From Planctomycetota bacterium (GTDB lineage Bacteria; Planctomycetota; Phycisphaerae; UBA1845; Fen-1342): a DNA stretch of 64,000 nt. The stretch spans positions 1 through 64,000 of the forward strand of contig JAHJAR010000276.1 of the NCBI GenBank assembly GCA_018814045.1, written 5' to 3'. This document shows, piece by piece, positions 19,208-28,782 of this stretch (its first letter is position 1; each line of letters starts with the position of its first letter). The position numbers and the translations under genes were made by a program. The notes under the pieces are model-generated. The model searched no databases and was not told the DNA's origin. It saw nothing but the letters and a program-made list of their open reading frames with translations.

Positions 19208-22200
19208 CTACTGCTCGCCGATCAGCAGCGCGATGTAGGGATCGATGTCGAACCCGTTGACCACGCCGTCGGCGTTGATGTCGGCGAGCATTCGTTCACA
19301 GTCGGTGTGCACGGGATCGTAGTAATCCGGGCCCTGGAGTGCCAGGATGAAGGGGTTGATGTCGAACGTGTCGATCGTCCCATCGCAGTTCAGGTCGCCA
19401 TAGCGGTACGAGCCGAATTCGTCGGCGCCCATATCAACGCGTGCACCGGGCACGGCGTCGCCATCCCAGAGACGATACTCGCCGTCCATGTCGGTCTCGC
19501 CGGGCGCCGCCACAAACGCCGGATCGCCGGCGTCGATGCAGGGTGAGCCTACGGCGAGGTGGTAGTCGTCGTTCGCCGGATCGACAAAGAGTGGATCGGT
19601 ATCGATGTTGCCCTCGCCGAACCAGCCGCCCTGGACGTCGCAGTAGCCTAGTATGATTGCCGAATCGTCGTTATTCCAGATTGGGACATTGTTGTCCCAC
19701 AGGATGCAGTTTGACAGCGCCACCGTATTGGGGGACAAGTGTTCGATCGAGTCGCAGGCCACGCCAGCCCCGAGAACGGCCGTATTTGCGGCGAGCGTGC
19801 AGTTCACGAGCGTCGCGTTGCTGGCCTCGTGGCAGTAGATCCCGCCGCCGTGGTTGTCGGCCGAATTCCCGCTAACAATGCAGTCGGTGAGAGTTGGGCT
19901 GCTCTGGTATAGGTAGATTCCGCCGCCGGCGTAGCCGGTCGAATTGGTGTTGATCGTGCAGTTGGCGAACGTGGCGCTGCCGCCTTCGCAGTTGACACCG
20001 CCGCCGTAGATATCGGCCGAATTCGCACTGATTGAGCAGTTGGTGAACGTTGGGTCGCCATTACAATAGACGCCACCGCCAGCCGAATACTGGCCAATTA
20101 CGACGTTGTCGTTGATTGTGCAGTTGGTGAATGTCGGACTGCGGCCACAATAGATACCTCCACCTGTGGCGTAGATACCCATGACCGAGTTGCCGTTGAT
20201 CGCGCAGTTGCATAGCGTTACGTTGCTCATGTAGCAATAGACGCCACCGCCGCGGGCAAGCCCGCTCGTTGCGGTGTTTCCACTGATCGTGCAGTTGCTG
20301 AGGGTCGGGTGGCTCATGTAGCAGTATATGCCACCACCATAGGCGAAATTCGTGGTGGAGTTACCGTTGATCGAGCAATTGCGGAACGTCGGGTGGCTCC
20401 GGAGGCAGTGCACGGCGCCACCGTAGCTCGCTTTCCCGTTCGTGATCGTAAAACCGTCGACGACCGCATCAGGCCCTTCGCGGTTGTGGAAGTAGAGCCC
20501 GCGCCCGTTGCCTTCGCAGTCGATGACGCACATGGTCGGATCACCTGAGACGCTGCGCAGCTCGATCGACTTGCCGCCGAAGTCCAGGTTCTTGTTACCC
20601 TCGCCCGTGTACGTTCCGTCCGCGACCTGGGCAACATCGCCGTTGACCGTGGCGTCGATTGCCGACTGGATCGTCGGATACTCGCTTGGCACTGAGAGTG
20701 TTGTCGTAAGGTAGAGCGTAACGCTGACCGTGCGCGGCGAGTTCACGGCCTGCGAGTCGGTCACTTCCAGGACGGCGGCGTACGCTCCGTGAGGCCAGCC
20801 GCTGGTACTCGGACTGAGCGTCACCTGGTCCACCTCGCCATCGGACTGGCCGCTGGACGGCAGGACCATGAGCCACGCCGGCTGGCCGGAGATTCCCCAA
20901 TTCAGCGTTTCGCCCCCGCAGTCGCGCAGTGACAGCATCTGAGCCGGCGGGTTATCCCCGCCCGCTGGTGCCGAGAACACGAACTCTGTCTGGTCCACTG
21001 CTATGGAAGCTGCCGCTGGGTTGAACTCGTAGGCCCCGATGTCGACATTGGCGATGGTGTCCCCGTTTCCATCCAGCGGGCGTACGTTGCCGTCCAGGTC
21101 GTCGGTCGGCAGGACGTCATACGCCTCGGTCGCGCCGGCGTCGATACAGGGCGAACCAGCGGCCAGATGAAGGTCGTCGGGGAATGCGAAGAGTGGGTCG
21201 GCGTCGATGTTACCCACGCCGGGCCAGCCCCCTTGGACGTCGCAGAAGGTCAAGGCCAGCGCCGAACCGTCGTTGTTCCAGATCTGGCTGTCGCCGTTCC
21301 AGAGGATGCTATGCGACATCGTTACGGTGCTGGGATCCGAGTGGTCCTTCGAATCACACGCGAGCAGGGCGCCGCGCGCCGCATGATTGGCGATCATCGT
21401 GCAGTTGATGAACCGCGGGCCGCTACGGTAGCAGTACACTGCGCCGCCGTCCTCGGCAGTCGAATTATCGCTGATCGTGCAATTGGTGAAGGTCGGGTCG
21501 CTGGCTACGGCATGGATGCCGCCGCCGCTGCCCCAGAGAGACACATTACCGCTGATGGTGCAACGCGCAAAAGCCGGGCGGCCGCCCAGGCAGGAGACGG
21601 CGCCGCCCTTGCGATCGATGGAATTGCCGCTGATCGTGCAGTTGGTGAAGGTCGGGCTGCTGTAGCTGCATCGAATGCCGCCACCGTAGTCGGATGCCCA
21701 ATTCTCGCTGACCGTGCAGTTATTGAACGTCGGGTTGCTGTTCCCAACGCACATCACTCCGGCGCCCGAGAAACGTGAGCGATTCCCGGTGATCGTGCAG
21801 TCTAGGATCGTCGGGGCGCTCCTGTGATCGCAATACAACGCCCCACCGTCGTCACTCGAAGTGTGTCCCTGGGCTGAATTTCCACTGATTGTGCAGTTAG
21901 TGAGGGTCGGCCTGCTGCTGTAGCAGTAGACGCCGGAACCACCGATAGTGCCCGAGCTGCCCTTGACTAGGTTCCCGCTAATCACGCAATCCTCAAGCGT
22001 CGGATGGCTCTCGTAGCAATAGACACCACCGCCCGCGTCGGCATAGCCGTTTGTGATCGCGATTCCATCGACAACTGAGTTGGGCTCTTCGCCGGTGTGG
22101 AAATTAAAGCCCCGATGCCGATCGTAGTCACTGCCCTCGCAGTCGATGATGCAGGTCGTCGGGTCGCCGGAATCGCTGCGGACCGTGATCGCCTTACCCT

Positions 22201-22465
22201 CAAAGTCGAGGTCGCGGTTGCCGACGCCCGTGTATACGCCATCGAGCACGACGACCTCGTCGCCATCCATGGCGGCGTCGATGCCTTCCTGGATCGCGTC
22301 GAAGGGGTGGCTGGCCGAGCCGTCTTCAAGCGGGTCGCTGACGGTTGGATCGCCCGGGCCAGGATCGTTCGGGGCGTCGTCGTCCACATGCCAGGTTGTC
22401 TGTCCCAGCGCAACCGCCGCCAGGAAGATCACGGTCAAGGTCGATATCCAAAACCTGATTTGCAT
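19208..22465 (-). CDS. Secreted giant beta-helix protein with C-terminal dockerin
   Basis: 1085 residues. A signal peptide (RFWISTLTVIFLAAVALGQ, cut near residue 22) leads to two large, internally duplicated right-handed beta-helix regions (~30-480 and ~600-1010). Both are built from turns such as GGGVYCYESHPTL.NC.ISGN and both start with a D(F/Y)G/EGKxI.(V/L)RSxSGDPT block. Between them (~490-590) is a beta-sandwich (GGETLNWGISGQPAWL). The last 65 residues are two dockerin-type calcium loops (GDLNCDGTIDTFDIN; ADINADGVVNGFDID). Fold relatives include polysaccharide lyases, but no catalytic site is evident. AGGAGGG precedes ATG 22465. Confidence 0.88.
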   Translation of the reverse strand: MQIRFWISTLTVIFLAAVALGQTTWHVDDDAPNDPGPGDPTVSDPLEDGSASHPFDAIQEGIDAAMDGDEVVVLDGVYTGVGNRDLDFEGKAITVRSDSGDPTTCIIDCEGSDYDRHRGFNFHTGEEPNSVVDGIAITNGYADAGGGVYCYESHPTLEDCVISGNLVKGSSGTIGGSGVYCYSSRPTLTNCTISGNSAQGHTSSDDGGALYCDHRSAPTILDCTITGNRSRFSGAGVMCVGNSNPTFNNCTVSENWASDYGGGIRCSYSSPTFTNCTISGNSIDRKGGAVSCLGGRPAFARCTISGNVSLWGSGGGIHAVASDPTFTNCTISDNSTAEDGGAVYCYRSGPRFINCTMIANHAARGALLACDSKDHSDPSTVTMSHSILWNGDSQIWNNDGSALALTFCDVQGGWPGVGNIDADPLFAFPDDLHLAAGSPCIDAGATEAYDVLPTDDLDGNVRPLDGNGDTIANVDIGAYEFNPAAASIAVDQTEFVFSAPAGGDNPPAQMLSLRDCGGETLNWGISGQPAWLMVLPSSGQSDGEVDQVTLSPSTSGWPHGAYAAVLEVTDSQAVNSPRTVSVTLYLTTTLSVPSEYPTIQSAIDATVNGDVAQVADGTYTGEGNKNLDFGGKSIELRSVSGDPTMCVIDCEGNGRGLYFHNREGPDAVVDGFTITNGKASYGGAVHCLRSHPTFRNCSINGNSTTNFAYGGGIYCYMSHPTLSNCTISGNTATSGLARGGGVYCYMSNVTLCNCAINGNSVMGIYATGGGIYCGRSPTFTNCTINDNVVIGQYSAGGGVYCNGDPTFTNCSISANSADIYGGGVNCEGGSATFANCTINTNSTGYAGGGIYLYQSSPTLTDCIVSGNSADNHGGGIYCHEASNATLVNCTLAANTAVLGAGVACDSIEHLSPNTVALSNCILWDNNVPIWNNDDSAIILGYCDVQGGWFGEGNIDTDPLFVDPANDDYHLAVGSPCIDAGDPAFVAAPGETDMDGEYRLWDGDAVPGARVDMGADEFGSYRYGDLNCDGTIDTFDINPFILALQGPDYYDPVHTDCERMLADINADGVVNGFDIDPYIALLIGEQ

Positions 22466-22844
22466 GGCCGTTGCCCTCCTGCCACCAAATTCCCGAGAAA
22501 GATGGATGTTGCCAGTATTCTAGCATGTTCGGGGTGGAGGCCAAAACCCAACTTCCTCCGCCCGGCTGGGCCGAGATTCCCATCTCGGCCCTTACATGGG
22601 TGCGAGATGGGGCTGGAAGGGTGCGAGAGGGGATTCTCGCCCCGGCTGCTCCGCGAATTGGGATTTTCATCCCCCGTGGGTGCGGCGCAAGCCCCATGAG
22701 AACGCGGAAGGAGTTTTGGGATAGGTTCCAGTGTCTTGGGAACTTCGAGGGAGTGGTCGCGCGCGCTTCGGGGCGTCGGCCGATCGTCGGACGCAGTGCG
22801 CGCGGCCGACCACACGCGATTCCAGCCGCGTCTTGGCGGGCGGG
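22466..22844. other. Intergenic region with hairpin cluster
   Basis: 379 bases between two reverse-strand genes. It holds three successive hairpins at 22569-22673 (separate entry) and the expected promoter of the beta-helix gene near 22466-22560, where TATTCTAGC at 22516 is the only -10-like element. Confidence 0.4.
22569..22673. repeat. Three consecutive hairpins
   Basis: GGCCGAGAT-TCCC-ATCTCGGCC at 22569-22590 (9 bp), GCGAGA-GGGGAT-TCTCGC at 22623-22640 (6 bp) and GGGAT-TTTC-ATCCC at 22660-22673 (5 bp). The short word GGTGCGAGA also occurs twice between them. They could be terminators for the histidine kinase transcript or a dispersed palindromic element. Confidence 0.55.
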
Positions 22845-23957
22845 TCAGCCGTTGTGGTTCAGGGGTAGTACGATCTCGAAGCGGGCGCCGCGGCCGGGGA
22901 CGTCTGTGGCGGTGATGGCACCCTGCATCTCGCTGATCAGACCATGGGCGACGGCCAGGCCCATGCCGGCGTTGCGGGCCGGCCCGGCGCCGAGCTCGCC
23001 CTTGGTCGTGCAGAAGGGCTCGAAGAGGTGTTCCGCAGCCTCGGGCCGCAGGCCGCCGCCGGTGTCGGTGACCGAGACGCAGACATTGTTCTCATCGCGG
23101 CGTTCCAGAGTGACGACCAGCATGCCGCCGTTCTGCATTACCTCGAGCGCGTTGTCCATGAGGCAGTTGAGAACCAGGAGGAACTGCTCGCGCGGGACCG
23201 GATAAGGCGGGATCTCCTGGCAATCGACGACCAGCTTCACGTGGCGCTGCGCGGCGCGCAGCTCGTTCTGGTCGCAGAAGTAGAGGACGATTTCGGTCAG
23301 ATCGGAGAAGTCGGCGGGCCGGTGGTCGGCCTGGGCGAAGATGAGCAGCTTGTGGGTGATATCGGCCGCCCGTGCGATGGCCTCCGTCGTTCGCTGCAGC
23401 GTGCGCCGCATCGCCGTCATGGTGTTCATGTTCATCGCGTATTCGACGCTGGTGGCGATGCTGCAAAGCAGGTTGTTGTAGTGGTGGGCCAGCGAGCCAC
23501 ACAGGGCGCCCAGGCTGGTCAACCGCTCCCGCTTCTTGACCATGCGCTGCAAGCGCACGCGCGCCGTGATATCCCGCAACCACACCGCCACGCCCCGCAA
23601 CGAACCGCCGCTCTCCTGCACCGGCGTTATATAGACGGCGTATTCGATTGGTTCGGCCTCGGTGCCGCCCAGGCGGACGCGGAACTCGACCGGCTCCTGT
23701 GAAGAGATGCAGGCTGCGAGGTGCTGCCCCACCGTCGCCCGATGTCTTTCCGGAAACACCGAGCTGACCGGGGCCCCACGCGCATCCAGGCCGCCTATGC
23801 AGCCGAAGAGCTTCTCGGTCGCGGCGTTCCAGGCCACGACCGACCCGTCCGGCTCGCAGGCCAGTATCGCCAACCGGGCTCCTTGGAAGAGGCTTTCGAG
23901 GTAGGCCGCGTCCAATCCGGAAGGTCTCGTTGGATTCTCAGCCGCGCTCGTGGTCAC
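22845..23957 (-). CDS. PAS-domain sensor histidine kinase, NtrB-like
   Basis: 370 residues with no membrane segment, so probably a cytoplasmic sensor. A PAS domain (residues ~18-130, ARLAILACEPDGSVVAWNAATEKLFG) precedes the dimerisation helix with the phosphorylated His in GSLAHHYNNLL, then the ATPase: N-box NCLMDNALEVM, G1 VTDTGGGLRPE, F-box HLFEPFCTTK and G2 NAGMGLAVAHGL. It should autophosphorylate and pass phosphate to a response regulator not found in this window. The GTG start overlaps the upstream lipoprotein gene by 20 bases, suggesting co-expression. Confidence 0.9.
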   Translation of the reverse strand: MTTSAAENPTRPSGLDAAYLESLFQGARLAILACEPDGSVVAWNAATEKLFGCIGGLDARGAPVSSVFPERHRATVGQHLAACISSQEPVEFRVRLGGTEAEPIEYAVYITPVQESGGSLRGVAVWLRDITARVRLQRMVKKRERLTSLGALCGSLAHHYNNLLCSIATSVEYAMNMNTMTAMRRTLQRTTEAIARAADITHKLLIFAQADHRPADFSDLTEIVLYFCDQNELRAAQRHVKLVVDCQEIPPYPVPREQFLLVLNCLMDNALEVMQNGGMLVVTLERRDENNVCVSVTDTGGGLRPEAAEHLFEPFCTTKGELGAGPARNAGMGLAVAHGLISEMQGAITATDVPGRGARFEIVLPLNHNG

Positions 23958-24849
23958 GCCTCAACACCGGCCGCAGAAACACGTACGAGTCATAGTATTG
24001 CCCATCCCTTTCTTCGGTCAGAAACGCGCCGCCGACGATGCCGAACAGGTCGCCCTTTTCGCTGGGGGCGAGCAGGACAAACTCGCCGGGATCGAGCGTG
24101 ACGGCGAACCCCGCCGCCGGGAACGCGCGGCCGCCGTGCTTGGGCACCTGCCACAGCCCCGCCTCGGTACGAATCCAGCGCCAACCGGAAAGCCGCTGCC
24201 GCACTTCCGGAACGACGATCAGGTGGACGCGGTCGGTCTGTTGCGGATCGATGCTGTAGCTGACGCGGAGGACATTGCGGCTCTGGGGCCAGGTCCCGCC
24301 GGTCAGAATGCCGTCGCGGTCGATGAAGAACAGGGTTTGCTCGCGGGGCCCGGTGTCGAGTTCCAGGGCCAGCGGGAATCCCGGGGGCATCTGTATGGGA
24401 TCCGGGCGGTTGATGCGGGCCCCCTCGATGGCGTCCAGGGCGACCTTGACGGCATCCCACCACTGCTCCCGTCCGATACCTACGCGCAACCCGTTACGAC
24501 GCAGGCAGAGTTGCGTTTCGCTGTCCAGGCCGTTCTCACGCAGATGGTTCCAGACCTTTTCGGCCAGCAGGCGCTGGCCGCGAGGCACCTGGATGTGCAG
24601 CATGTTCAGTTCGTTGAGCAGCGGAAGTGTGCGCAGCGGCGCTGCAACCGGTGTGGTCGCTTCGACCGGCACGGCGAAGGCCGTATCAGCAGCATCCGAT
24701 GCGCTGGTTAGTGTGGGTGCGTTCGGCTCGGCGGTACGCGCGGGCCCCCACGCTCCGCTGCAACCTGCCAGCAAAAACATGCCCAGCGCGAGGACCCAGC
24801 CACGCGATTGACGCCCTGCTAGCCGGCTTGGAAACGGCAACGGAACCAC
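23938..24849 (-). CDS. Lipoprotein of unknown function
   Basis: About 303 residues. The signal peptide has arginines, a hydrophobic core and the lipobox FLLAGC. The mature domain (LPLLNELNMLHIQVPRGQRLL, then GRKQ-like amphipathic and beta segments, FLLAPSEKGDLFGIVGGAFL) is not recognised. GTG 24849 places the lipobox at a normal distance; the frame is open back to 24915 but the extra N-terminus would be long and polar. The 3' overlap with the histidine kinase hints that it could be the extracytoplasmic partner of that sensor, which is inference. Confidence 0.65.
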   Translation of the reverse strand: MVPLPFPSRLAGRQSRGWVLALGMFLLAGCSGAWGPARTAEPNAPTLTSASDAADTAFAVPVEATTPVAAPLRTLPLLNELNMLHIQVPRGQRLLAEKVWNHLRENGLDSETQLCLRRNGLRVGIGREQWWDAVKVALDAIEGARINRPDPIQMPPGFPLALELDTGPREQTLFFIDRDGILTGGTWPQSRNVLRVSYSIDPQQTDRVHLIVVPEVRQRLSGWRWIRTEAGLWQVPKHGGRAFPAAGFAVTLDPGEFVLLAPSEKGDLFGIVGGAFLTEERDGQYYDSYVFLRPVLRRDHERG

Positions 24850-25071
24850 TCGACTACCAATAGACAACCGGTCGCTGCTCCGGTCGGAAACCAGCGCCCG
24901 CACAGCTTGCGGCACGCCACACCAACGCCGCCCACCCCGCGGGCGAGGGCCCTGGCTCCTGCTGACAAATGATGTCGCGGCCCATCATAAGCTGCACTAC
25001 TTACTGCTCTCACCGGCATCGCCGCGACTGATGCGATTATAGCATCCGGCGTGTGGCATTACCATCCGGCC

Positions 25072-25809
25072 CTACCATTGGGCCTCCTCGAACGGGCCGC
25101 GCGGCGCCGGGCCCTTGGCCCTGCGACTGATGCCCTTGAGGATGGCGCCTGCCAGAGCCAGGTCCGCCGGCGTCGTGATCTTGATGTTGCGCTGGTCTGT
25201 GGTCACAACGGTGACGGCGTGTCCCAGCCGTTCCACGGCTTGGGAATCGTCGGTCGGGTGAAAACCGGCCGGCAACTCGGCGTAGGCTCATTCGAGCAGA
25301 TCGCGGCGAAAAACCTGTGGCGTCTGCGCCTCGTAGAGACCGGCGCGCGAGACGGTCTCGTCGATCGCCCCCGATTCGGCCACGCGCTTGATCGTACCGG
25401 CCAGCGGCGCCGCGAGGATGGCCGCCCCGCTCTTGGTTGCCTCTTCGAACACCTGGTCAATCCACGTGTCCAACACGCACGGGCGTACCGCGTCGTGCAC
25501 ACATACCAACTCGGCCGCCTCATCGACCTCGGCTAGCGCCGCCTGCACGGACTCGTAGCGCTCCGCCCCGCCGCGCACGAGCTTGACACCCATGAACATT
25601 ATGTTGGCGGCGTATTTCTCCTTGACGACGTCGTAGTCCTCGGGGGCCACCGTCAGCAGCGTCTGACAGACGTCCGGGCGGCTGATGAACAGTTCGATGG
25701 TCCGGATGAAAATCGGACGGTTGTCAATCTGCGCGAACGGCTTCTTGACGTTGCCCCCGAATCTCTGCCCGGCTCCCGCCGCCGGAATGATCACTGCCAC
25801 CTTGGCCAT
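25072..25809 (-). pseudogene. ispD: 2-C-methyl-D-erythritol 4-phosphate cytidylyltransferase with in-frame TGA
   Basis: IspD makes CDP-methylerythritol in the MEP isoprenoid pathway. ATG 25809 (AGGAG 7 bases upstream) begins AKVAVIIPAAGAGQRFGG, the nucleotide-binding loop, followed by KPFAQIDNRPIF and the VCVHDAVRP motif. After TPQVFRRDLLE the frame meets TGA at 25288-25290 (codon 174), then continues in the same frame with AYAELPAGFHPTDDSQAVE and RNIKITTPADL, the normal C-terminal part including the NIKITTPxDL motif. Total length of 245 codons fits the family. A single C-to-T change in an Arg CGA codon would explain it. Either a sequencing or assembly error, a real inactivation, or readthrough. 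Confidence 0.85.
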
Positions 25810-25999
25810 CACCCGTCTCCTGGTCGCGTGCTCTCGATTGGATACGATGCCGGCTGGCGCGGCTCTGGTCAAGCCGCGGGGATTCGGACCAGCGGAGAAA
25901 AGCGTACAGGGGCAAGGCGTGTGCTATACTACCGCTCTGCGCGCGTCCGCGTTGGCGCGCAGCCCGGACAGCAGAGCACGCGGGACGAGGACTGGGCCC

Positions 26000-27844
26000 A
26001 TGAAACCAGGCAAGCGCACGACGGTCTCGTGTTGGATGGCTCTGTGGGGGGCGGTTGTTCTGACCGGCTGCCAGGAGGGCTGGAAGCGCGAGACAGAGCT
26101 GCCGCCCGAGCCGGCTCCGCAGGCCGCGCCGGCCCTGGATCCAGTATTGTCCGGCACAATCGGATCATACGCGGCCCTGGGCAGCGTAGACACCACACTG
26201 GTGCGCGGCTTCGGCTTGGTGATCGGGCTGGGCGATGCGGGCAGCAGCGATTGCCCCACCAGCGTGCGCGAGCATTTGATCGACTACTTCAACAAGCGGA
26301 TCGCGGCCGGCCGCCCGACTGGATACCGCCCGCGTTTCTCGCCGCAGCGTCTGATCGACTCGCGCGACACGGCGGTGGTCGAGATTCTGGGGATGGTGCC
26401 CCCGGGTGCCCCGCGGAACACGCGCTTCGACTTGCAGGTCGAAGCGATCGCCGGGACCGAGACGCGCTCGCTGCACGGCGGGCTACTGCTGCCAAGCGAA
26501 TTGCGGCTGTACGATGTCGCCGTCAGCGGCAAGGGCATGCTGTCCGGGGCAACGGTCGCGTACGCGCACGGGCCGGTCTTCACCAACCCGTTCGTCTCCG
26601 ATCCGCGCAGCACAACGGCGAGCGACCCGCGGCGGGGCTTCGTGCTGGGCGGGGGGCGTACGACCGACGAGCGCAACGCCCGGCTGCTGCTGATGGAGCC
26701 ATCGTATTCCATGGCCCGGCGCATCGAGCGCCGCATCAACCAGCGTTTCGGCCATTCTCCCAAAGTTGCGGAATCGATCAGCCGGGGAAACCTGGTTCTG
26801 CACACGCCGCCGCAATACGCGGACAAGCCGGACCTCTTCATCCGGCTCGCACCCTATCTGTACTTGCAGGATCACGTGTCATTCACCGAGCGCAAGATGC
26901 GCGAACTGGTGGATCTGGCGGCCCGCCCGGAGGCGGATTGCGAACGCATCGCACTGGTGTGGGAGGGAATCGGGCGAACCACCATTCCGCAGATTCAACC
27001 GCTGTATACCCACGAATCGCCAGCGCTCAGTTTCCACGCCGCGCGCACCGGGCTGCGTCTGCGCGACGTTACGGCGCTGCCGATCGTGGCCGAGATCGCC
27101 GCCAACCCCGAGCAGCCATACCGCCTGCTGGCTATTCGCGAATTGGGCGAGTGCCACTACCCGCAGGCAGCCGTGAAGCTGGCCCCGCTGCTGGACGACG
27201 ACGACCAGGAGGTCCGCATCGCCGCGTACGACGCGCTCCTGAGCCAGCGTCATCCGCGCGTGCGCACGGTGCGCTTCCCGAACGCGCTCGACCCGAACGA
27301 GCTAAACCTGATCCTCGATGTGATCGAAACGAGCGGGCGTCCGCTGATCTACGTACGCCGCACGCGGGCCCCGCGCGTGGCGGTGTTCGGCGAGCGGATG
27401 CCGCTGGTTCTGCCCGTGTTCTACAACCATCCGGAGGATTGCGTCACGATCAATGCCCGGAACGAGACCGACGACGACGTTACGGTGTTTTCGCGGGCGC
27501 CGCGAAGTGGGCTGTCCGAGAAGATCGTGATTCCGCCGCGCGTCGTCGATTTGATCGTTGCCCTGGCGGATGTGCCCGAGAAGGACGAGGCCGATCGGCT
27601 GCGCGGCATTGGGCTGACGTACTCGCAAGTAGTGCAGGTGCTGGCAACGCTGTGCCAGGACGGGACCATCCCGGCTGAGTTCGTCCTGGAGCAGACCAGC
27701 CTAACGGAACTGCTCGGTCCGCAGCCGTTTCCGGACCGGCCCGAGGCGGACGAGCCGGAGAACGGCTCCGACGACGCTGGCGTGAGCACCTTCGATGAGC
27801 CGCTGTTGCCGCCGGAGCCGCCCGCAGAACGGGAGCAATCATGA
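26000..27844 (+). CDS. Lipoprotein with a FlgI (flagellar P-ring)-like domain
   Basis: 614 residues from ATG 26000 (GAGGA upstream). The signal peptide ends in LWGAVVLTGC. Residues ~55-290 resemble FlgI: DTTLVRGFGLVIGLGDAGSSD, DTAVVEILGMVPPGAPRNTR, SLHGGLLLPSELR. The C-terminal half contains a HEAT-like pair (ALPIVAEIAANPEQPYRLL, AAVKLAPLLDDDDQEV) and a Pro/Glu-rich tail. FlgI forms the flagellar P ring, but no flagellar genes are nearby and FlgI itself is not a lipoprotein, so this looks like a family branch used elsewhere. The stop overlaps the next gene by 4 bases. Confidence 0.8.
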   Translation: MKPGKRTTVSCWMALWGAVVLTGCQEGWKRETELPPEPAPQAAPALDPVLSGTIGSYAALGSVDTTLVRGFGLVIGLGDAGSSDCPTSVREHLIDYFNKRIAAGRPTGYRPRFSPQRLIDSRDTAVVEILGMVPPGAPRNTRFDLQVEAIAGTETRSLHGGLLLPSELRLYDVAVSGKGMLSGATVAYAHGPVFTNPFVSDPRSTTASDPRRGFVLGGGRTTDERNARLLLMEPSYSMARRIERRINQRFGHSPKVAESISRGNLVLHTPPQYADKPDLFIRLAPYLYLQDHVSFTERKMRELVDLAARPEADCERIALVWEGIGRTTIPQIQPLYTHESPALSFHAARTGLRLRDVTALPIVAEIAANPEQPYRLLAIRELGECHYPQAAVKLAPLLDDDDQEVRIAAYDALLSQRHPRVRTVRFPNALDPNELNLILDVIETSGRPLIYVRRTRAPRVAVFGERMPLVLPVFYNHPEDCVTINARNETDDDVTVFSRAPRSGLSEKIVIPPRVVDLIVALADVPEKDEADRLRGIGLTYSQVVQVLATLCQDGTIPAEFVLEQTSLTELLGPQPFPDRPEADEPENGSDDAGVSTFDEPLLPPEPPAEREQS

Positions 27845-28782
27845 GCCGCCGCCCATCACCATCCGCGCGGGTCCGCCTGCAAAAATACCTCTCGGACGCG
27901 GGCGTGGCCTCGCGCCGCCGGGCCGAGGAGCTGATCGAGAAGGGTCGCGTACTGGTCAACAACGAGGTGGTGGACACGCTCCCGGCGTTCGTGGATCCGC
28001 AGCACGATCACATCATTGTGGACGGGGCCCGGGTTCGGCCCCAGCAGCACGAATACTTCATGCTGCACAAGCCGAAGGGCGTAATCTGCACCAACCGTGA
28101 CGAGGGCGACCTACCAGCGGGCCGCAGGGGCGCGGAACCGCGCGTGCGCGCCGTGGACCTGCTACCACCGATGAAGGAGCGGCTTTTCGTCGTCGGGCGC
28201 CTCGACATCGACAGTACCGGCTTGCTGCTGATGACCAACGACGGGGAACTGGCCGAGAAAATCGCCCATCCGCGCTACGGCATACCCAAAGTGTACCGCG
28301 TCGAGGTGCGCGGGGCGGTGGCGAATGATCTGCCGGCACAGGCCCGGAAAGGCGTTTACCTGGCCGAGGGCCGGGTACGCGCCTCCGAAGTGGAGATTAT
28401 CCACCGCAGCCGCGAGCGGAGTGCCTTGCGGATCACGCTGCGCGAAGGGCGTAACCGGGAAATCCGGCGACTGCTGGCACGCTTGGGACATCCCGTCAAG
28501 ACGCTCAAGCGAATCCAGATCGGTCCACTGATACTGAAGCGCCTGCCGGTAGGTGGCGCCCGCCGGCTGACCCGGCCAGAGCTTGAAGCGCTGCACCGCG
28601 CACTGGAACGGCCGGCAGGGCCGCGCACGCGTCCGCAGCGCAGGTCGGCCGGGACCGCCAAGCCGAGGCCGGCCAAGACTGAGACGCCGCCGACCCCCGC
28701 GGCCAGACGCAGGCCGGAATCACGCAAACGGGGCGACAAGCCGGCCGAACCGGCCACGCGCCCGCGCAGGTTGATTACGTGA
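27841..28782 (+). CDS. rluB: RsuA/RluB-family pseudouridine synthase
   Basis: 313 residues. An N-terminal S4 RNA-binding domain (VRLQKYLSDAGVASRRRAEELI) is followed by the catalytic domain with the essential Asp in VGRLDIDSTGLLLMTND and by REGRNREIRRLLARLGHPV. The enzyme isomerises a specific uridine in rRNA; RluB (23S) is the closest by layout but RsuA/RluE cannot be excluded. The last ~90 residues are a basic Arg/Pro/Lys-rich tail. ATG 27841 lies inside the previous stop (ATGA). Confidence 0.9.
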   Translation: MSRRPSPSARVRLQKYLSDAGVASRRRAEELIEKGRVLVNNEVVDTLPAFVDPQHDHIIVDGARVRPQQHEYFMLHKPKGVICTNRDEGDLPAGRRGAEPRVRAVDLLPPMKERLFVVGRLDIDSTGLLLMTNDGELAEKIAHPRYGIPKVYRVEVRGAVANDLPAQARKGVYLAEGRVRASEVEIIHRSRERSALRITLREGRNREIRRLLARLGHPVKTLKRIQIGPLILKRLPVGGARRLTRPELEALHRALERPAGPRTRPQRRSAGTAKPRPAKTETPPTPAARRRPESRKRGDKPAEPATRPRRLIT

